64,000 nt of DNA from positions 145,137,521 through 145,201,520 of the forward strand of contig OZ018329.1 of the NCBI GenBank assembly GCA_963969495.1, in the 5' to 3' direction. Under the pieces are notes generated by a model. The model was given only the letters and a program-made list of their open reading frames with translations. It was not told the origin of the DNA and searched no databases. The stretch's first letter is position 1, and each line of letters begins with the position of its first letter. The stretch comes from Ceratothoa steindachneri (Eukaryota > Arthropoda > Malacostraca > Isopoda > Cymothoidae). Positions 1 to 10,989 of this stretch are shown here, piece after piece. The position numbers and the translations under genes are program-made.

Positions 1-3000
1 CCACACCAAAGGCACCCAATATTTTCCTAGTTTTGGTCGCAAGATGGCGCAGTATTTCGGTTCGAGAGATTTTTCGTGCCATCTCTTGTTTCAAGTTGTG
101 AGATGGTGTGCTTTATAACCTATGAAGTCTTTTGATTGTACCCGTAACTTAACCTTCCAGATTCAGCAACTTTTCTCAAATTAAGATATTTCACAGCAAG
201 AACCGCCACTCTCTACTGTCCTAGACTCTCACTTGTCATAGATAAAGCGCTATCGAATTCCATTGGGTTGTATCCCCCAAAGATTTAGATAACATCTACT
301 TCCTCGTTTCCTTCTATCTCTTTCACACTAACGCAAGAGACATGTGATAGATACAGCACAGTCAAAGAGCAAACTGTACAGGTAACTCTGCAGGCACACA
401 CTGCTCTCCTAAAGCACATGATTTTCTCACCGTTGATTATGCCTTAGCTTTCTATTGTGGGGATATTCACTTGTGATTATTAATTTACCCCAACCCCCAA
501 AAAATAAAATTCCGCACACTCCCTCAACGAAATGCTCATAACTTAGTAAATTACTCGCACCAAGCTATTGACGCAGACCCTCATGTCTAACTAATTGGCA
601 GTTTTTGTTAAAGCAAATTGTTCAGCATAGGCATCAGCCACTAATGGTGTTCATCAGAAATCAATTATCAGAGTCTAAATTTTCTAAATATATTAATATA
701 AACGATCTTGGCTTGAACTTCATAAATCTAAAATTTCAAATTTTTTGACGATAGGAACTCAGGTCCTAGGGCAAAATATTATAGCGAACGTGGAATTTGG
801 CAAAAAGAGTGGAGTTGTTACATGGTTGGAGAGATAAAAAATGCAATTTGACGGGTACATCGATCATAATAATCCTCGAAGAGATTGTTATGTATGTGGC
901 ATAATTTTACACACAGTCAACATGGAAAATAAATCATTAGTCTTAATTTGTCTAAAATGTCCAAAATAATACATTGTACCTTCACAAAGAACAAAACTGT
1001 TTCTACGAAACCTAGCAAGGTATTCTGTGTTTAAATTTAACGGTGATATTTTCTCCTTACATAAAACTCTTGTATGACTCCATCGGAGTATGCAGTGCAA
1101 CTCTGATCCCAATATATGCGAAGAAATATTATTATATTGACCTCCGCCCAGCGTCAAGTGACAACTATAATTCCTAAACGAAAAAATAGATCGTACGTAG
1201 AGAGACTTAATCAGATGAATAAATATTTGGCTTGAAGATTGGTATCTCCGTGGCCAACTAAATGATGTCCTTAAAATAATCAACGGGTTTACAATATGAA
1301 GTATGATTTAATATTTAAGCTAGGTAACAAAGAAACCACTAGAAATAAGGTTTTCATGCTAGCAATTAAAAAATTTAAAGCTGTGATAGCACAAACTTTC
1401 TTTTACTACAATATAAGATATTCTTTAAATATCTTGCCTTAAAATGTTATTTAAAGTAACATAGATAAATTATTAAGAACAGAATCGATCAATTTTACTT
1501 TAAAATATATTGTTAGAAAAAGTATGTTCGTGAAACTAATACTTTACGAATCCCTTAGCTAAGTACAAACGCAAAAAGATTGATAATGATGACGTGTTTG
1601 AATCTCAGCTCGTAAAAACTAAAGCTGGCTAAGCATATCGATGGTTTATGATTTTATTTTAAGCAGGAAGTGAATGAATGGGATGAAAAGCCTTAGTGAA
1701 TCGTAGCTATGATTTCGTTTATTCGTAGCAAAGTAGGCATGCAAAAAAAGGACAAATTCACCCAATTTTAAGTGAAGCTTGAATATATTCTGAATTACTA
1801 AGATTTTCTGTTATTTACCTGAATACTGACTACTACATATATAAAATTTCTTTTCAGTAATTAATATTTTACAAATTTTTTTCTTGGCTAAATTGAATTT
1901 GGGTTTTTTTCAGATCCAGGACAAACCAAAATTAAAAAATTCTTTAAATTATAAATGTAAATTTTAATTGATTCTTGACAACTAACATTTATTATGCTTT
2001 CAGGAAGTTAGAAGACTCCTAAATATAATTTCTTCACAATAATCAAATTTTAATAGATTTCGTTCATTGCTAAATTGAATTCGCCTTTTTCCAGGGATAG
2101 AAGTTTTCTTACTTCACATTACATATATGTAATGTGAGAACTGTTGTCTCACAATGTAGCGCAATCAACTGAAGTCCACAGTAATAATAATAGAACAAAA
2201 GTGACAATAATATTATAAAAATAATGTTAATAATTCTTTCTCTGCCTTTATAACATTCTATATATCCTCTTCACCTCAGATGCGCATATTTCACTAATAG
2301 ATAAATAGAGGCAATCCTGATCTTTCAGCTATGCTTGAGGTATTCACCCTAATCCGTATAATCTTCTCTAAAAGTGGAAACTATAGTTAACAATATTTAT
2401 TTATATTAAACAAGACTTACATAATAATCTCTTTTAAATGTTTACAAATCTTTTGGGGGCAATGAGGGGGGCTCTAGGACTAAATGCTGATTACGCGTTT
2501 AAAAAAGACTTGTGTATATGTTTGTGTGTCTGTCTGTGTGGAAGTGTAATGAGTCAGCTAGACAATAGGTATTACTTACTAGGTCCAATGTAATGCAAGA
2601 ATAACGAGATGTTTAAAAGAGTAGACGAGACTGATACAACAGTGGGTGAAAGGGTTAGGTCGTCCATAAGTTGAGTCCGGATATAGAAGCAGAGCTAATG
2701 AATTTCTGCCTTAATTAAGCTAACTCGGGTTGATCCCTTGTTACGCCGGAGGAAGTAGCGCAGATGAGAATAGAGGATGGCAAAGGAAATGAAATGAAAC
2801 CAATAATGGAAGATATAAACGTCAAAGAGGGGGGCTTTTGGTAATTGTATTCAATGATAGCCAGTGGCACGAATGATCAGTAGATGCGGGATTGTGTTTG
2901 AGTAAAAAAAAAGAGGAACTTGCTGGAATTCTCCCACAACTTTTGCAAAATGAAACTTAAAAAAGGTGAATCACAGAATTAAGAACCAGCAAAGACCCTT

Positions 3001-3882
3001 CGATCCACTCTTTACTAGTTCAACAAGTAGGAGAGGGCTGGGAATCATAGGTGAAAGATAGAAGGAAGAGAAGACATGGATGAACAATTGGTTTCATATC
3101 TCTCGTTTCTCTAAAGCCCCATTTTACGGTAATATTCATCGATTCTATTTTAGGCAATCCATATTTTGTTTACTAGCTTGTACTCATCATAGCTAGTTAG
3201 TACTCGTTTAATTAGCTCAAATATTGATTCATAATTTGTATTAGTAATAGGTTTGCTTGTCAGATTCTGATCGTTTAATGAAACTAAGTTGAGATCCATT
3301 AGTCTTTATTTCTATTTCTTCTTCCTTCTATTTCCTCACTTGAGGCTGGAGATGGATGCATTCCAATATTACATTTTTAGGGGCATAAATAGACCAAGTT
3401 GTATCGGATACTCCATATAAAGTGACATAAGCGCTTTATATACGAAGAAAATAATATTTTGGGATTGAGTTATACAATGTCTAGCTATTAAAATTAGAAA
3501 CCTAGTCGCCATCTGTGATGTAATAAAGAATTCTTTCTATAATTTTATATAATTTGAGACTAAGAACTCTAAATCCTCTTGAATTCCGACTGTTTAATAT
3601 TTGCCACCCATATTTTAATATAGTCCAAGATTTTCATGACTTAAGTGATTTTTATTACATTTGTGCACTTTGAATTTAATCTGCTCTTTTCTCTACGATA
3701 TTTTTCTCGTGTAGTGAGTCTTACTCTTTTGAATGGATAAAGGAGATTATATTATTTAATTCGGTTTGCTATCCCTCTCTTCCTGATTTTTAAATCCATT
3801 TATCATCCTTGTTTGGTTTTATAAAAAGACAATATCTAATTTGTATTATCTTTATTTTTTTTATTATTTAATGATTATATAC

Positions 3883-3885
<3 letters not shown>
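1..3885. other. AT-rich stretch, no recognised gene
   Basis: No protein family, RNA gene or element end was recognised here. The longest open frame is a 131-codon frame on the minus strand at 888-1283; its composition gives no domain, signal peptide or membrane segment that I can name, so it may be chance or an unrecognised exon. A perfect 24-bp palindrome lies at 2114-2137. Two imperfect copies of a short motif containing GCTAAATTGAATT lie near 1890 and 2070. Confidence 0.5.

Positions 3886-3967
<82 letters not shown>
3886..3967. repeat. (TA)n microsatellite
   Basis: About 40 uninterrupted TA dinucleotides directly abut the left terminal repeat of the mariner-type element. Mariner elements insert at TA, so the tract is a natural target, although it may also have expanded after insertion. 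Confidence 0.95.
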
Positions 3968-3971
<4 letters not shown>

Positions 3972-4345
3972 CAAGGTGTCCCAGAAAAAGGCTAACCGTA
4001 CTTTTAATTAGTATAACTCAAAGACTATTGGAGATTTTGGGGTCCTGCAAAAGTTGCTTTATTTAACACCTATTTTTATGTCGATTCCGTAAATTTCATT
4101 AAATTCCCTTTTATAATATTCATTTACTAATGGGTTTATTGGAAGCTTTCAAAAATATGTTTGCGCAAGGAAGTAAAATAATGAAACGAAGCCTAGGAAG
4201 GCTAGGCCACCGTGCACTTTCAAGAGAAGCGTAGGGAGCCTAGGTAGCCTAGGTCACTGTGCGATTCTTCAAGCAAGGCCTAGGGCATTTTAGGGTGTTT
4301 TTTTCGCCAAGCTGTGGTATGGTCTCGGCATTATTTTTTACTAAG

Positions 4346-5663
4346 TGTCGTAGAATAAACTCTCGCCGATATACCATATATAACTATTCGTTGAGGGAAC
4401 TATTCAATTATATTTAGAGTGCGTGGTTATCTAGTTGAACGATATTATTTATCTTCAATATGCTTAAGAAGTGGAACTGAGCTCAAGGATAATAATATTG
4501 CTATCATTAATAAAATAGAGTTTTATTAATAATAACTATAAACAATACACAAAAACGGAAAATATTGACATAAACAGAATGGAAAGGGTCGTGGAGACTC
4601 GGGCTAATCCGAGGATTTAAAGGATTTAAAAAAGGTAAAACAAATATAGAGTTAAAGAGATGGGATGGTTCGCTAAACCATTTAAAGCACAGGATAGGGT
4701 TGACAAAAAGGTTAAATACTCAAAGGTAATGTTCAGCTTACGTGATGACCAGTTATTGTGCAGAGGAAGGCGACGTGAAGGAATCTTCGGTCCGCTGGCG
4801 AGTTCCAGCCAAAGGGGTGGGATTAAATGATCCTGACGTGACTTCTTGGGATTTAGAACCATTTCTTGACTATCGGGCTTGAAGAACAATGGTTGTTCTA
4901 CGTTGTTCTCTTCTGAACAACAGGAAGGGGGGGTGAGAACCGTCTCTTTTCTACGGGCTCAAAGAACAATGGCTGTTTTAACGTCGTTTTCTTTCTGAAC
5001 AACAGGGGGGGGGGGGATGGTGAGAACCGTTTCTTGTCAACGGGCTCAAAGAACAATGGCTGTTCTAATGTTATTCTCTTTCTAAACAACAGGAGGGGGG
5101 GGGGGGGTGAGAACCGTCTCTTGTCAACGGGCTCAAAGAACAATGGCTGTTCTAACGTTTTTCTCTTTCTGAACAACAGGGGAGGCCTTGTGGACTTAGC
5201 GTCTTGAAGGCTTGAACCTTGGCAATCAAAGGATATTGTCCTCTTCTGGATAATGATGGTGGATCTCGAGGTAGAGGGCCCTGGTGCACAAGGTGAGACC
5301 GGATCGGCGTAATGTTTCGCGAAGAAAATCTGGATCTCGAATCTGCTCTTATTGGTAAAGTTTCCATATAAATAGTCGAGCCATCCCCTTGGTGTAGGGG
5401 ACAATGGAGTGGGGGCTTCGAGGGAATGTCCAGCCGCGCCTGAGAACAATACCTTATCTGCCCATAAGCCTAACTCAATCTGGCGTGATCGGCACATGGG
5501 GCGAAACAGGAGGGGGGGGGGTGAACATCCTTGGTTAAATATTGACTCAGGTGGAGCTATAACGCGCCCGGCTTCAAGGCGAAGATGCACGTGGGTAGCA
5601 ACGTGTTTCTAAATAACATGTGATAGCGGTTGAAATTAAGCGGCCACAAACCGTTCTATCACA
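4346..5663. mobile_element. Probable solo LTR inserted in the mariner element
   Basis: The segment begins TGTCGTAG and ends CTATCACA, the usual TG...CA limits of a long terminal repeat, with short TGT/ACA inverted ends. It is flanked on both sides by the same five bases, CTAAG (4341-4345 and 5664-5668), fitting an LTR retrotransposon insertion. It lies between the mariner left end and the mariner start codon, where such elements normally have only a short leader. No gag or pol coding is present, so it looks like a solo LTR of about 1.3 kb. Orientation is uncertain: a TATAAATAG box lies near 5370 on the plus strand and AATAAA-like signals near 4510 can be read on either strand. It carries a G-run minisatellite. 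The frames it contains, including a long minus-strand frame, arise from this repeat and are not taken as genes. Confidence 0.65.
4860..5190. repeat. ~86-bp minisatellite with G-runs inside the LTR
   Basis: A unit of about 86 bp is repeated head to tail. It contains AAAGAACAATGGCTGTTCTA, then GAACAACAGG, a run of 7-13 G, and GTGAGAACCGTCTCTTGTC. Three full units and partial flanking ones are visible (starts near 4881, 4961, 5047 and 5134). Read on the minus strand it gives a repeating protein-like string rich in Pro, Arg and Phe, which is best seen as a by-product of the repeat. Confidence 0.85.
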
Positions 5664-5720
5664 CTAAGCAGATCGAAGCGTTTCGGAGTTAAAGTTTACT
5701 TCCTTAGAACCTTTTTAATT

Positions 5721-6803
5721 ATGCAGTTAACAAAAGATCAACGCGTTTTTGTAGTCACAAACTTTATTAAGACTGGCAGTATTAAACAAGTACAAAATTG
5801 ATTTAAACAACGTTTTCCAGATAGGCAACCAACAAGCGAGCCCACAATTTGGAAAAATGTTCGCAAATACCAACATGAGGGAAGATGCTTAAATCTAAAT
5901 AATAGTCGTTCGGGTCGTATGATAACCATAAGAACAACAGAAAATATCGAAAATGTTCAGATGACACTTCTTCAAAATCCACGTGTATCAGTCAAAAAAG
6001 AATGGGTTACAATTGTCAAAGTCATCATTTAACCGCATTATTAAACATGACTTTAAATGGCATCACTATAAGATGCATGCAAGACACCAGATTCTTGAAA
6101 CTGATTTTCCTCGCCGTAGAAAAATTGTCGAATGGCTTTTCCAGAAACCTGCTCGTTTCTTGGAAAACATTGTGATTGGTGACGAAGCAGCCTTTTCCCT
6201 AAATGGAAAGTTAAATAGCCATAACATTCGACAATATGCGCCGCTGAACCACCACTCAGCATTCAACTTTAACACACGTATTTTTCAGCTGAAAGTGTCT
6301 CTGTGGATCGGACTTTGTGGGATTGTCTATCTTGTTGGCCGATTGTCTTACAAGAATAACTTAAATGGTGATGCCTACCTGAGCTTGATCAACGAAAGGA
6401 TCTTGCCGGAACTTTGGCTGATTTACTGCAATTAATTCAATATAATTTGGTTGATTTATAACAGCGCAAAAGCTCATAGAGAGTAAGGTGTTTCTCATAA
6501 ATCAATTCAATCGAATTTGGTGGATTCAAGACCGCGCACCAGATCATAGACAGCTTGCTGTAAGAGCAAAACTAAGAGATACGTTTAAGAACCGCATTGT
6601 CGTGCTAATCATGCATTTGAATGCCCCCCCCCCCAAGATCCCCTGGCTATCTTGTCGGCTTATTGTTTTATGACAATAACTTGAATGGTGCTACCTACCT
6701 GAGCATGATCAACGATAGGATCTTGCCGGAACTCCGCCTGATTTACGGCAATCAATTCAATAGACTTTGGTGGATTCATAACAGCGCAAAAGCTCATAGA
6801 CAG
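5721..6803 (+). pseudogene. Mariner-type transposase, N-terminal and central part (broken)
   Basis: Cut-and-paste transposase of the IS630/Tc1/mariner superfamily, acting on its own terminal repeats. From the ATG at 5721 it reads MQLTKDQRVFVV, then an N-terminal helix-turn-helix region with the motif TIWKNVRKYQ. A TGA interrupts it after IKQVQN near 5801, and a frameshift near 5990 moves reading to the frame holding KNGLQLSKSSFNRI. The catalytic domain starts with GDEAAF (first Asp) near 6180, followed by HNIRQYAP. The second catalytic region occurs three times: as IYNSAKAHR near 6460 and IHNSAKAHR near 6773, both lacking the Asp, and as IQDRAPDHR near 6524 with it. The last copy ends exactly at the hAT insertion, and coding resumes at 10367. 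The ATG was chosen because it follows a short leader and opens the conserved N-terminus. The gene cannot make a full protein. Confidence 0.85.
6325..6803 (+). repeat. Internal duplication of mariner sequence with a trapped hAT end
   Basis: Two segments of about 160 bp are alike: 6325-6483 and 6643-6803. Both run from CTATCTTGT through GATCTTGCCGGAACT to AACAGCGCAAAAGCTCATAGA. Between them lie TAAGGTGTTTCTCA (6484-6497) and a third stretch of the same transposase region (about 6500-6640). The 14-base motif matches the hAT terminus TAGGGCGTTTCTCA at 6804, and each is preceded by ATAGASAG. The region is therefore a chimera of related mariner sequences, not a simple duplication. Confidence 0.75.
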
Positions 6804-6915
6804 TAGGGCGTTTCTCAAAAAAAAAAAGATTGAAGTTTCACTCTAATCACCAATTTTTTTTCAATTAGGTATAAAAACAATGATCGTTAAATATCGTGCA
6901 ATTCAATTAATATTT

Positions 6916-9900
6916 AGGGGTGCCCCTTGAAGTTTTAACATTTACCTTAATATTTATTAGAGAAACACAATGCTTTTTGAATAGTTTTTTTTAAAAGCTG
7001 GATCTCGCAAAAACCTCGTGTCATAATGGATGTTTTAATTATAAAAATGTTTTGTTCTTGAAATTTTTTTCATTATCTTAACAGAAAATGAGAAATCGCA
7101 CAGAAAAAATGAAAAAAAGGAAAAAATATTTATTAATGCATTAATATGAATTCAAGAATATTTTGTCTTTTTTTAAAATAAATGCATTGAGTATATTTTC
7201 TTAACTATTTGTGAGTGCAAATAGTCGCTGTGTTAATAAACATGCTATTTGCACAGTTACAATTAATTGTTAAATTATAAGAGTTCAGCCAAAGCAAATT
7301 GGATGGCTGCAGAATTCAGTTAATTTGCCATGTTACCAAGATACGGGACGTGGACCCACTCTAACTTGTATCCCACCAAACTCTTTCCCCAACCACCACC
7401 CATTGAAAGAGGATGATTATTTGAGACCTAATGAGCACGGCTCACGGCGGCCTGTAACTGAGTAGCTATTATACTCTTACTGACACTTATTTATGCTTGA
7501 GCAAGGTTTTCTTCGGGCTGTCAGACAACTTGGGTCTGTGCTCCGAAACTACTTTAAGCAAAAACTGAATCTGATCTTCATCTCGTGTTAAATGGCAATT
7601 GTATTCTTGAATCAATGCGATCCCTCGTTCTGCATTGTCATTAACAACCTTGAAGTTAGAAATGACAGACGAAGCTATCTTAAAATCAATGTTGCTTTCC
7701 CAAGTTTCTGGGTCAGAGCGTAAGAAGGAATGTGTCAGTCCCAGCTTTGTGAAAAGGGACATTGAGTTCTTGCTACAGAAATATTCTAGCTTGGATGATG
7801 AAACTGAGTCCTCTTTCAAATTGATCCTCTTTAGGGGTTTCTTTGCACCTTCCTTATTTGATATGGCTTCAACCATGGCTCTCTTTCTATTTATTGAGAC
7901 AAGAGGATCAAACAAATTCATTGCTACCATTTCCTCTGACAGATACCAAGAGTGTTACTTAACTTTGATGCAGTGGCTTTAGCTATGGTCTTGTTGTGGT
8001 AACAAGCCATAGCTCTCAATATCTCAAGGTCTTGATGGGGAGTAACTGCTGCCAAGGTAGCCCGTATCAATGTCTTGACATACAGATTTACAACGAAGAT
8101 GCAGATCTCACGAAGTCCTTTTCTTCACGACGAGTCAACTTGAACTATGTTCGCAGCATTCCCACTTTCAATGAGTAAATTGCTTTATTCATCCATCTGG
8201 CATGGTCCATTGGCCCAGGAGTTAACAAACGAAGCCCTCGTGGAGGAGTGCCTCCCAGGAAGATCAGATACAACTTTACCAACTCACGGTAGTCATCTCG
8301 AAGACTAAGATTCTTATTCTTGAGAAAATTTTCAAAGAAAGCTGTTAGGTTGTCATTAATATTAATCAGAAACTGTTCCACCTCAGCACTGTCGGCTCCG
8401 GTGCTTATTGAACCTGAACCATGATCAATGGTGTGCCAATGAGTTTTAAACCTCTTGAAAAGCAGTACTTCAGGGCCAAACGTTGGACCCATTGAGGGGG
8501 TGAAGGCTGCTCTAAGGACGAGCTCAAGAACATGGTGGCTGCAGGCCAGATGCAAGAGATCTTTCTTCAACTGCTGTTGCAGGATGACACAGGTTCCGGA
8601 AAACTTCCCTGTATTGGTGGCTGTAGTGTCGGATCCCATCCCTACAATCTGATCTTCCATGCCCCAGTCTCTCAATGCTGATTTGACAGCATTTGATTGC
8701 TCGCTACCTGTTCCACTCGTGAGCTTGGCAACACACAAGAGCTGACTGGTACCAATACCGGTTATCAGAAGTGGAAGCCTCTCCACATGCTGATTTCCAG
8801 TGAGATCTTTCATCAACTTCCCATCCCAGTGCACGATGAGTGGAACATTTTGAAGTTCATCTTTAAGTCTGGGTGTACAATAGGCTGGGGTACGATGTTT
8901 TATTCTCTTCCGGGGAATGTAGCTCTGATTTATGTTTAAGTCTTTAATATTTGATACCTAAGCTGGAAGCTGTCTCTGCAAGAATGAATGTTGTAGCTCT
9001 TGTTGACGTTTTAGTCCGGTCAAGGGCAGTAGCTAATGTCAGCGTCACAATATTGCCCACGCGTGCACGCTTATACGGATGCGGAACTGGCACAACAGCT
9101 TCCGAAGACCTGCCGACACCCCGCTCTTGATCACTCTCTGTGTCATTAGACTCATTACCTGATGAGGACGAACTGGTGAGAACCGCTTTGCTCATTAACG
9201 CCTCCTTTTCAACTGTTGCTCACTGACGACGACGTTCTGCTGCAATGGAACGTGCTTCCGCCTTCTTCTCCTTCTGCACCAATATTTTTTCAACTGATCC
9301 AAGGACGCCTCGCCAACGGTCTTTTCTTTGTGCAAGGAGAAAATCCTTATCCTCTTGGATCTGCATAATGTTCATAGCATTTAGATGGGCGATGTCAAAG
9401 AGAGTGTCGAGACGTTTTAAAAGTTCACTTTCCTTTGCCTTATGTGCTGCAGTTGTCCTTCTTAATTGTTTTTGGAGCACTTTCCAGTTAGAAAACACTT
9501 TTTCTATTTTTGATTTACATGTTGTTTTGCCTGTACTGGATTATTCCCTTTTTCCCAAAACTCAAGAACAGCCTCGCAGGGGGCTTTTGACGATGTCCGA
9601 ATTTCCTCTTTTAAGTTGAAATGCCGATGAAAAAATTATGCAATCACTTTTCTCGTCTTAGGAAGCTTTGCTCCGCCAATCAGGGGGTCGCTGTGACCTA
9701 TCAAATAAAACTCGGTGTTGCTTCTAGTAGAGCTCGCAATCTGCAAACAGATACACGAGAAAATCATAAAGATAGTAACTATTTCAATTTGAACAGGTTT
9801 AAATACATTTAAACAGAAGATGAACTACTAAATTAGAAATATACAATGTAATAGTGAACATACAAGTTCATAGAATTATACATCGTGATATTAAATAAGT

Positions 9901-10231
9901 GCATAGACTTACTGGGGGTATGAGAGAACGCACCGTAGCACAAAGACAGACCATCAACGCTGAGAGCAGACTACCCTTGGTAGCCGCAGTGCAGCCGCCT
10001 CTACCCCATTCCCTTGTCCCACCCCTCTCAAGTGCTACGAAGGGGTGTGGTAAGGGAACGGTACGTTTATAAGCATCAAATGGCTTCAATGGTGGATTCA
10101 AGAGAATGGTTTCCCTAATGCGTTCACAACTGTCCTCTTTGGGTGTATTTTTGTGTAGACGATTCCCTTAAATAGTTTAAGTCAAATATTAAGGAAAATG
10201 GTCCATTGTTCAACCTTGCAGGGGCACCCCT
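6916..10231 (-). mobile_element. hAT-like DNA transposon nested in the hAT MITE
   Basis: The ends are inverted: AGGGGTGCCCCTTGAAGTTTTAACA on the left, and on the right the reverse complement reads AGGGGTGCCCCTGCAAGGTTGAACA. The flanks TAATATTT and AAATATTA match at 6 of 8 positions, but the site is itself near-palindromic, so the TSD is not firm. The element is 3.3 kb and carries one minus-strand transposase pseudogene (7487-9600). Damage is light compared with the mariner around it, in line with being the youngest layer. Confidence 0.75.
7487..9600 (-). pseudogene. Divergent hAT-like transposase (broken)
   Basis: The protein belongs to a family of invertebrate transposon-encoded proteins usually left as 'uncharacterized', which I recognise by its motifs. 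In order on the minus strand: an N-terminal part with KAKESELLKRLDTLFDIAH (about 9440-9370) and a basic/coiled segment; a serine-rich, acidic linker (9195-9100); a segment with YIPRKRIKHRTPAYC; then VHWDGKLMKDLTG, SDTTATNTGKFSG (probable catalytic Asp region), LLHLACSHHVLELV and MDHARWMNKAIY (8830-8190). The C-terminal part carries FKVVNDNAERGIALIQEYN and ends at the stop at 7487. Visible damage: a frameshift near 8960, a TAG near 8145, and single-base shifts near 8120 and 7950. The true start is not fixed; conserved-looking sequence extends upstream of the Met at 9498. The frames on the opposite strand are shadows. Confidence 0.8.
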
Positions 10232-10366
10232 AAATATTATTTTAATTACACCAAATTTTACAAGGAGTGTTTCTGTGGGTATTGAAACAATTCTGAGTGG
10301 TTAGAGCTTGTATTATTTCAACTTTAATTTTACATCACTATACCTGAGAAACACCCTAATAGACAG

Positions 10367-10660
10367 CTAGCTGTAAGAACAAATCTAAGAGAAAAGTTTG
10401 ACAACCGTATTGTCGCGCGAAATCATGCAATTGAATGCCCCCTTCCTCAAGATGCCCTGACTTAACACCGTGCGATTATTTCTTATGTGGATATCTAAAG
10501 AATAAAGTGTATTCTACTCCACCACAAAGCATCAACCAGTGAATTCAATAGAATTAAGTAAAATCACAAGTTAATCAAAAAGTTTGTTCAATCAATGCGA
10601 TCAAAGGCGCAACTGAGCTTGGAAGGAAATGGAGGACATGTGGAAGGCAACGGTGCTTAA
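10367..10660 (+). pseudogene. Mariner-type transposase, C-terminal part (broken)
   Basis: This continues the transposase cut off at 6803. It opens with LAVRTNLREKFDNRIVARNH and, after a frameshift near 10445, reads PDLTPCDYFLCGYLKNKVY, which includes the third catalytic acidic residue (the Asp of PCDYF) and the usual YLKNKVY motif. The end reads SLEGNGGHVEGNGA before TAA at 10658-10660, the normal C-terminus of this family. A short stretch near 10540-10590 is out of frame or deleted. The right inverted repeat follows about 80 bp downstream. Confidence 0.85.
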
Positions 10661-10989
10661 AAAATTAAAAAATGAATTTGTATTACCCATATGAAGAGGT
10701 GATTTTTTTTAAAAAATGGATTTAAATATAATTGTTGATATTAAACTTCGAAGTTTCCTTATTTTACTTTCTTGCGCAAACATAATTTTGATAGCCTCCA
10801 TTAAACCAATTAGTGTAATAATATCCAAAAACGGAATTTAATGAAATTTTCATATCGACAGATAAATAGTTGTTAAATTTGTTCTGGCTTGCAGGACTCA
10901 AAAATCTCTAATAGGTTTTGAGTTATACTAATTCAAAATACGGTTAACTTTTTCCTTGGATATCTTGTATATAACTAATTTCATATTTG

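Larger units (their letters stand above)
6804..10358. mobile_element. Short non-autonomous hAT element, itself interrupted
   Basis: The ends are inverted repeats: TAGGGCGTTTCTCA at 6804 and TGAGAAACACCCTA ending at 10358. The same 8 bp, ATAGACAG, flank it (6796-6803 and 10359-10366), the standard hAT target duplication. Taking out this segment and one ATAGACAG joins the mariner frame at AHRQ to LAVRTNLRE, as expected in that transposase family. Only about 112 bp on the left and 127 bp on the right belong to this element; the rest is a second element at 6916-10231. It was thus a MITE of about 240 bp with no coding capacity. Confidence 0.85.
3972..10967 (+). mobile_element. Tc1/mariner-type element, composite and interrupted
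   Basis: The ends are long inverted repeats. The left end begins CAAGGTGTCCCAG after TA, and the reverse complement of the right end begins CAAGATATCCAAGG before TA. Similarity continues for about 230 bp, to the shared GTTTGCGCAAG motif near 4160 and 10775. The transposase fragments at 5721-6803 and 10367-10660 lie between them on the plus strand. The present length of about 7.0 kb is far above the family's usual 1.3-2 kb. The excess is explained by a solo LTR at 4346-5663, an internal repeated segment near 6325-6803, and a hAT insertion at 6804-10358. Divergence of the two ends (substitutions and small indels visible throughout) and broken coding show an old, inactive copy. Confidence 0.85.

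Noticed and set aside
888..1283. 131-codon minus-strand frame as a gene
   Set aside because: No domain, signal, splice support or repeats; kept only as a note in the first stretch.
4898..5590. 230-codon minus-strand open frame with a repeated Pro/Arg/Phe-rich motif
   Set aside because: It is produced by the 86-bp minisatellite inside the solo LTR; no start context, domain or continuation supports a gene.
8455..8939. Plus-strand open frames opposite the hAT-like transposase
   Set aside because: They are shadows of the recognisable minus-strand transposase.
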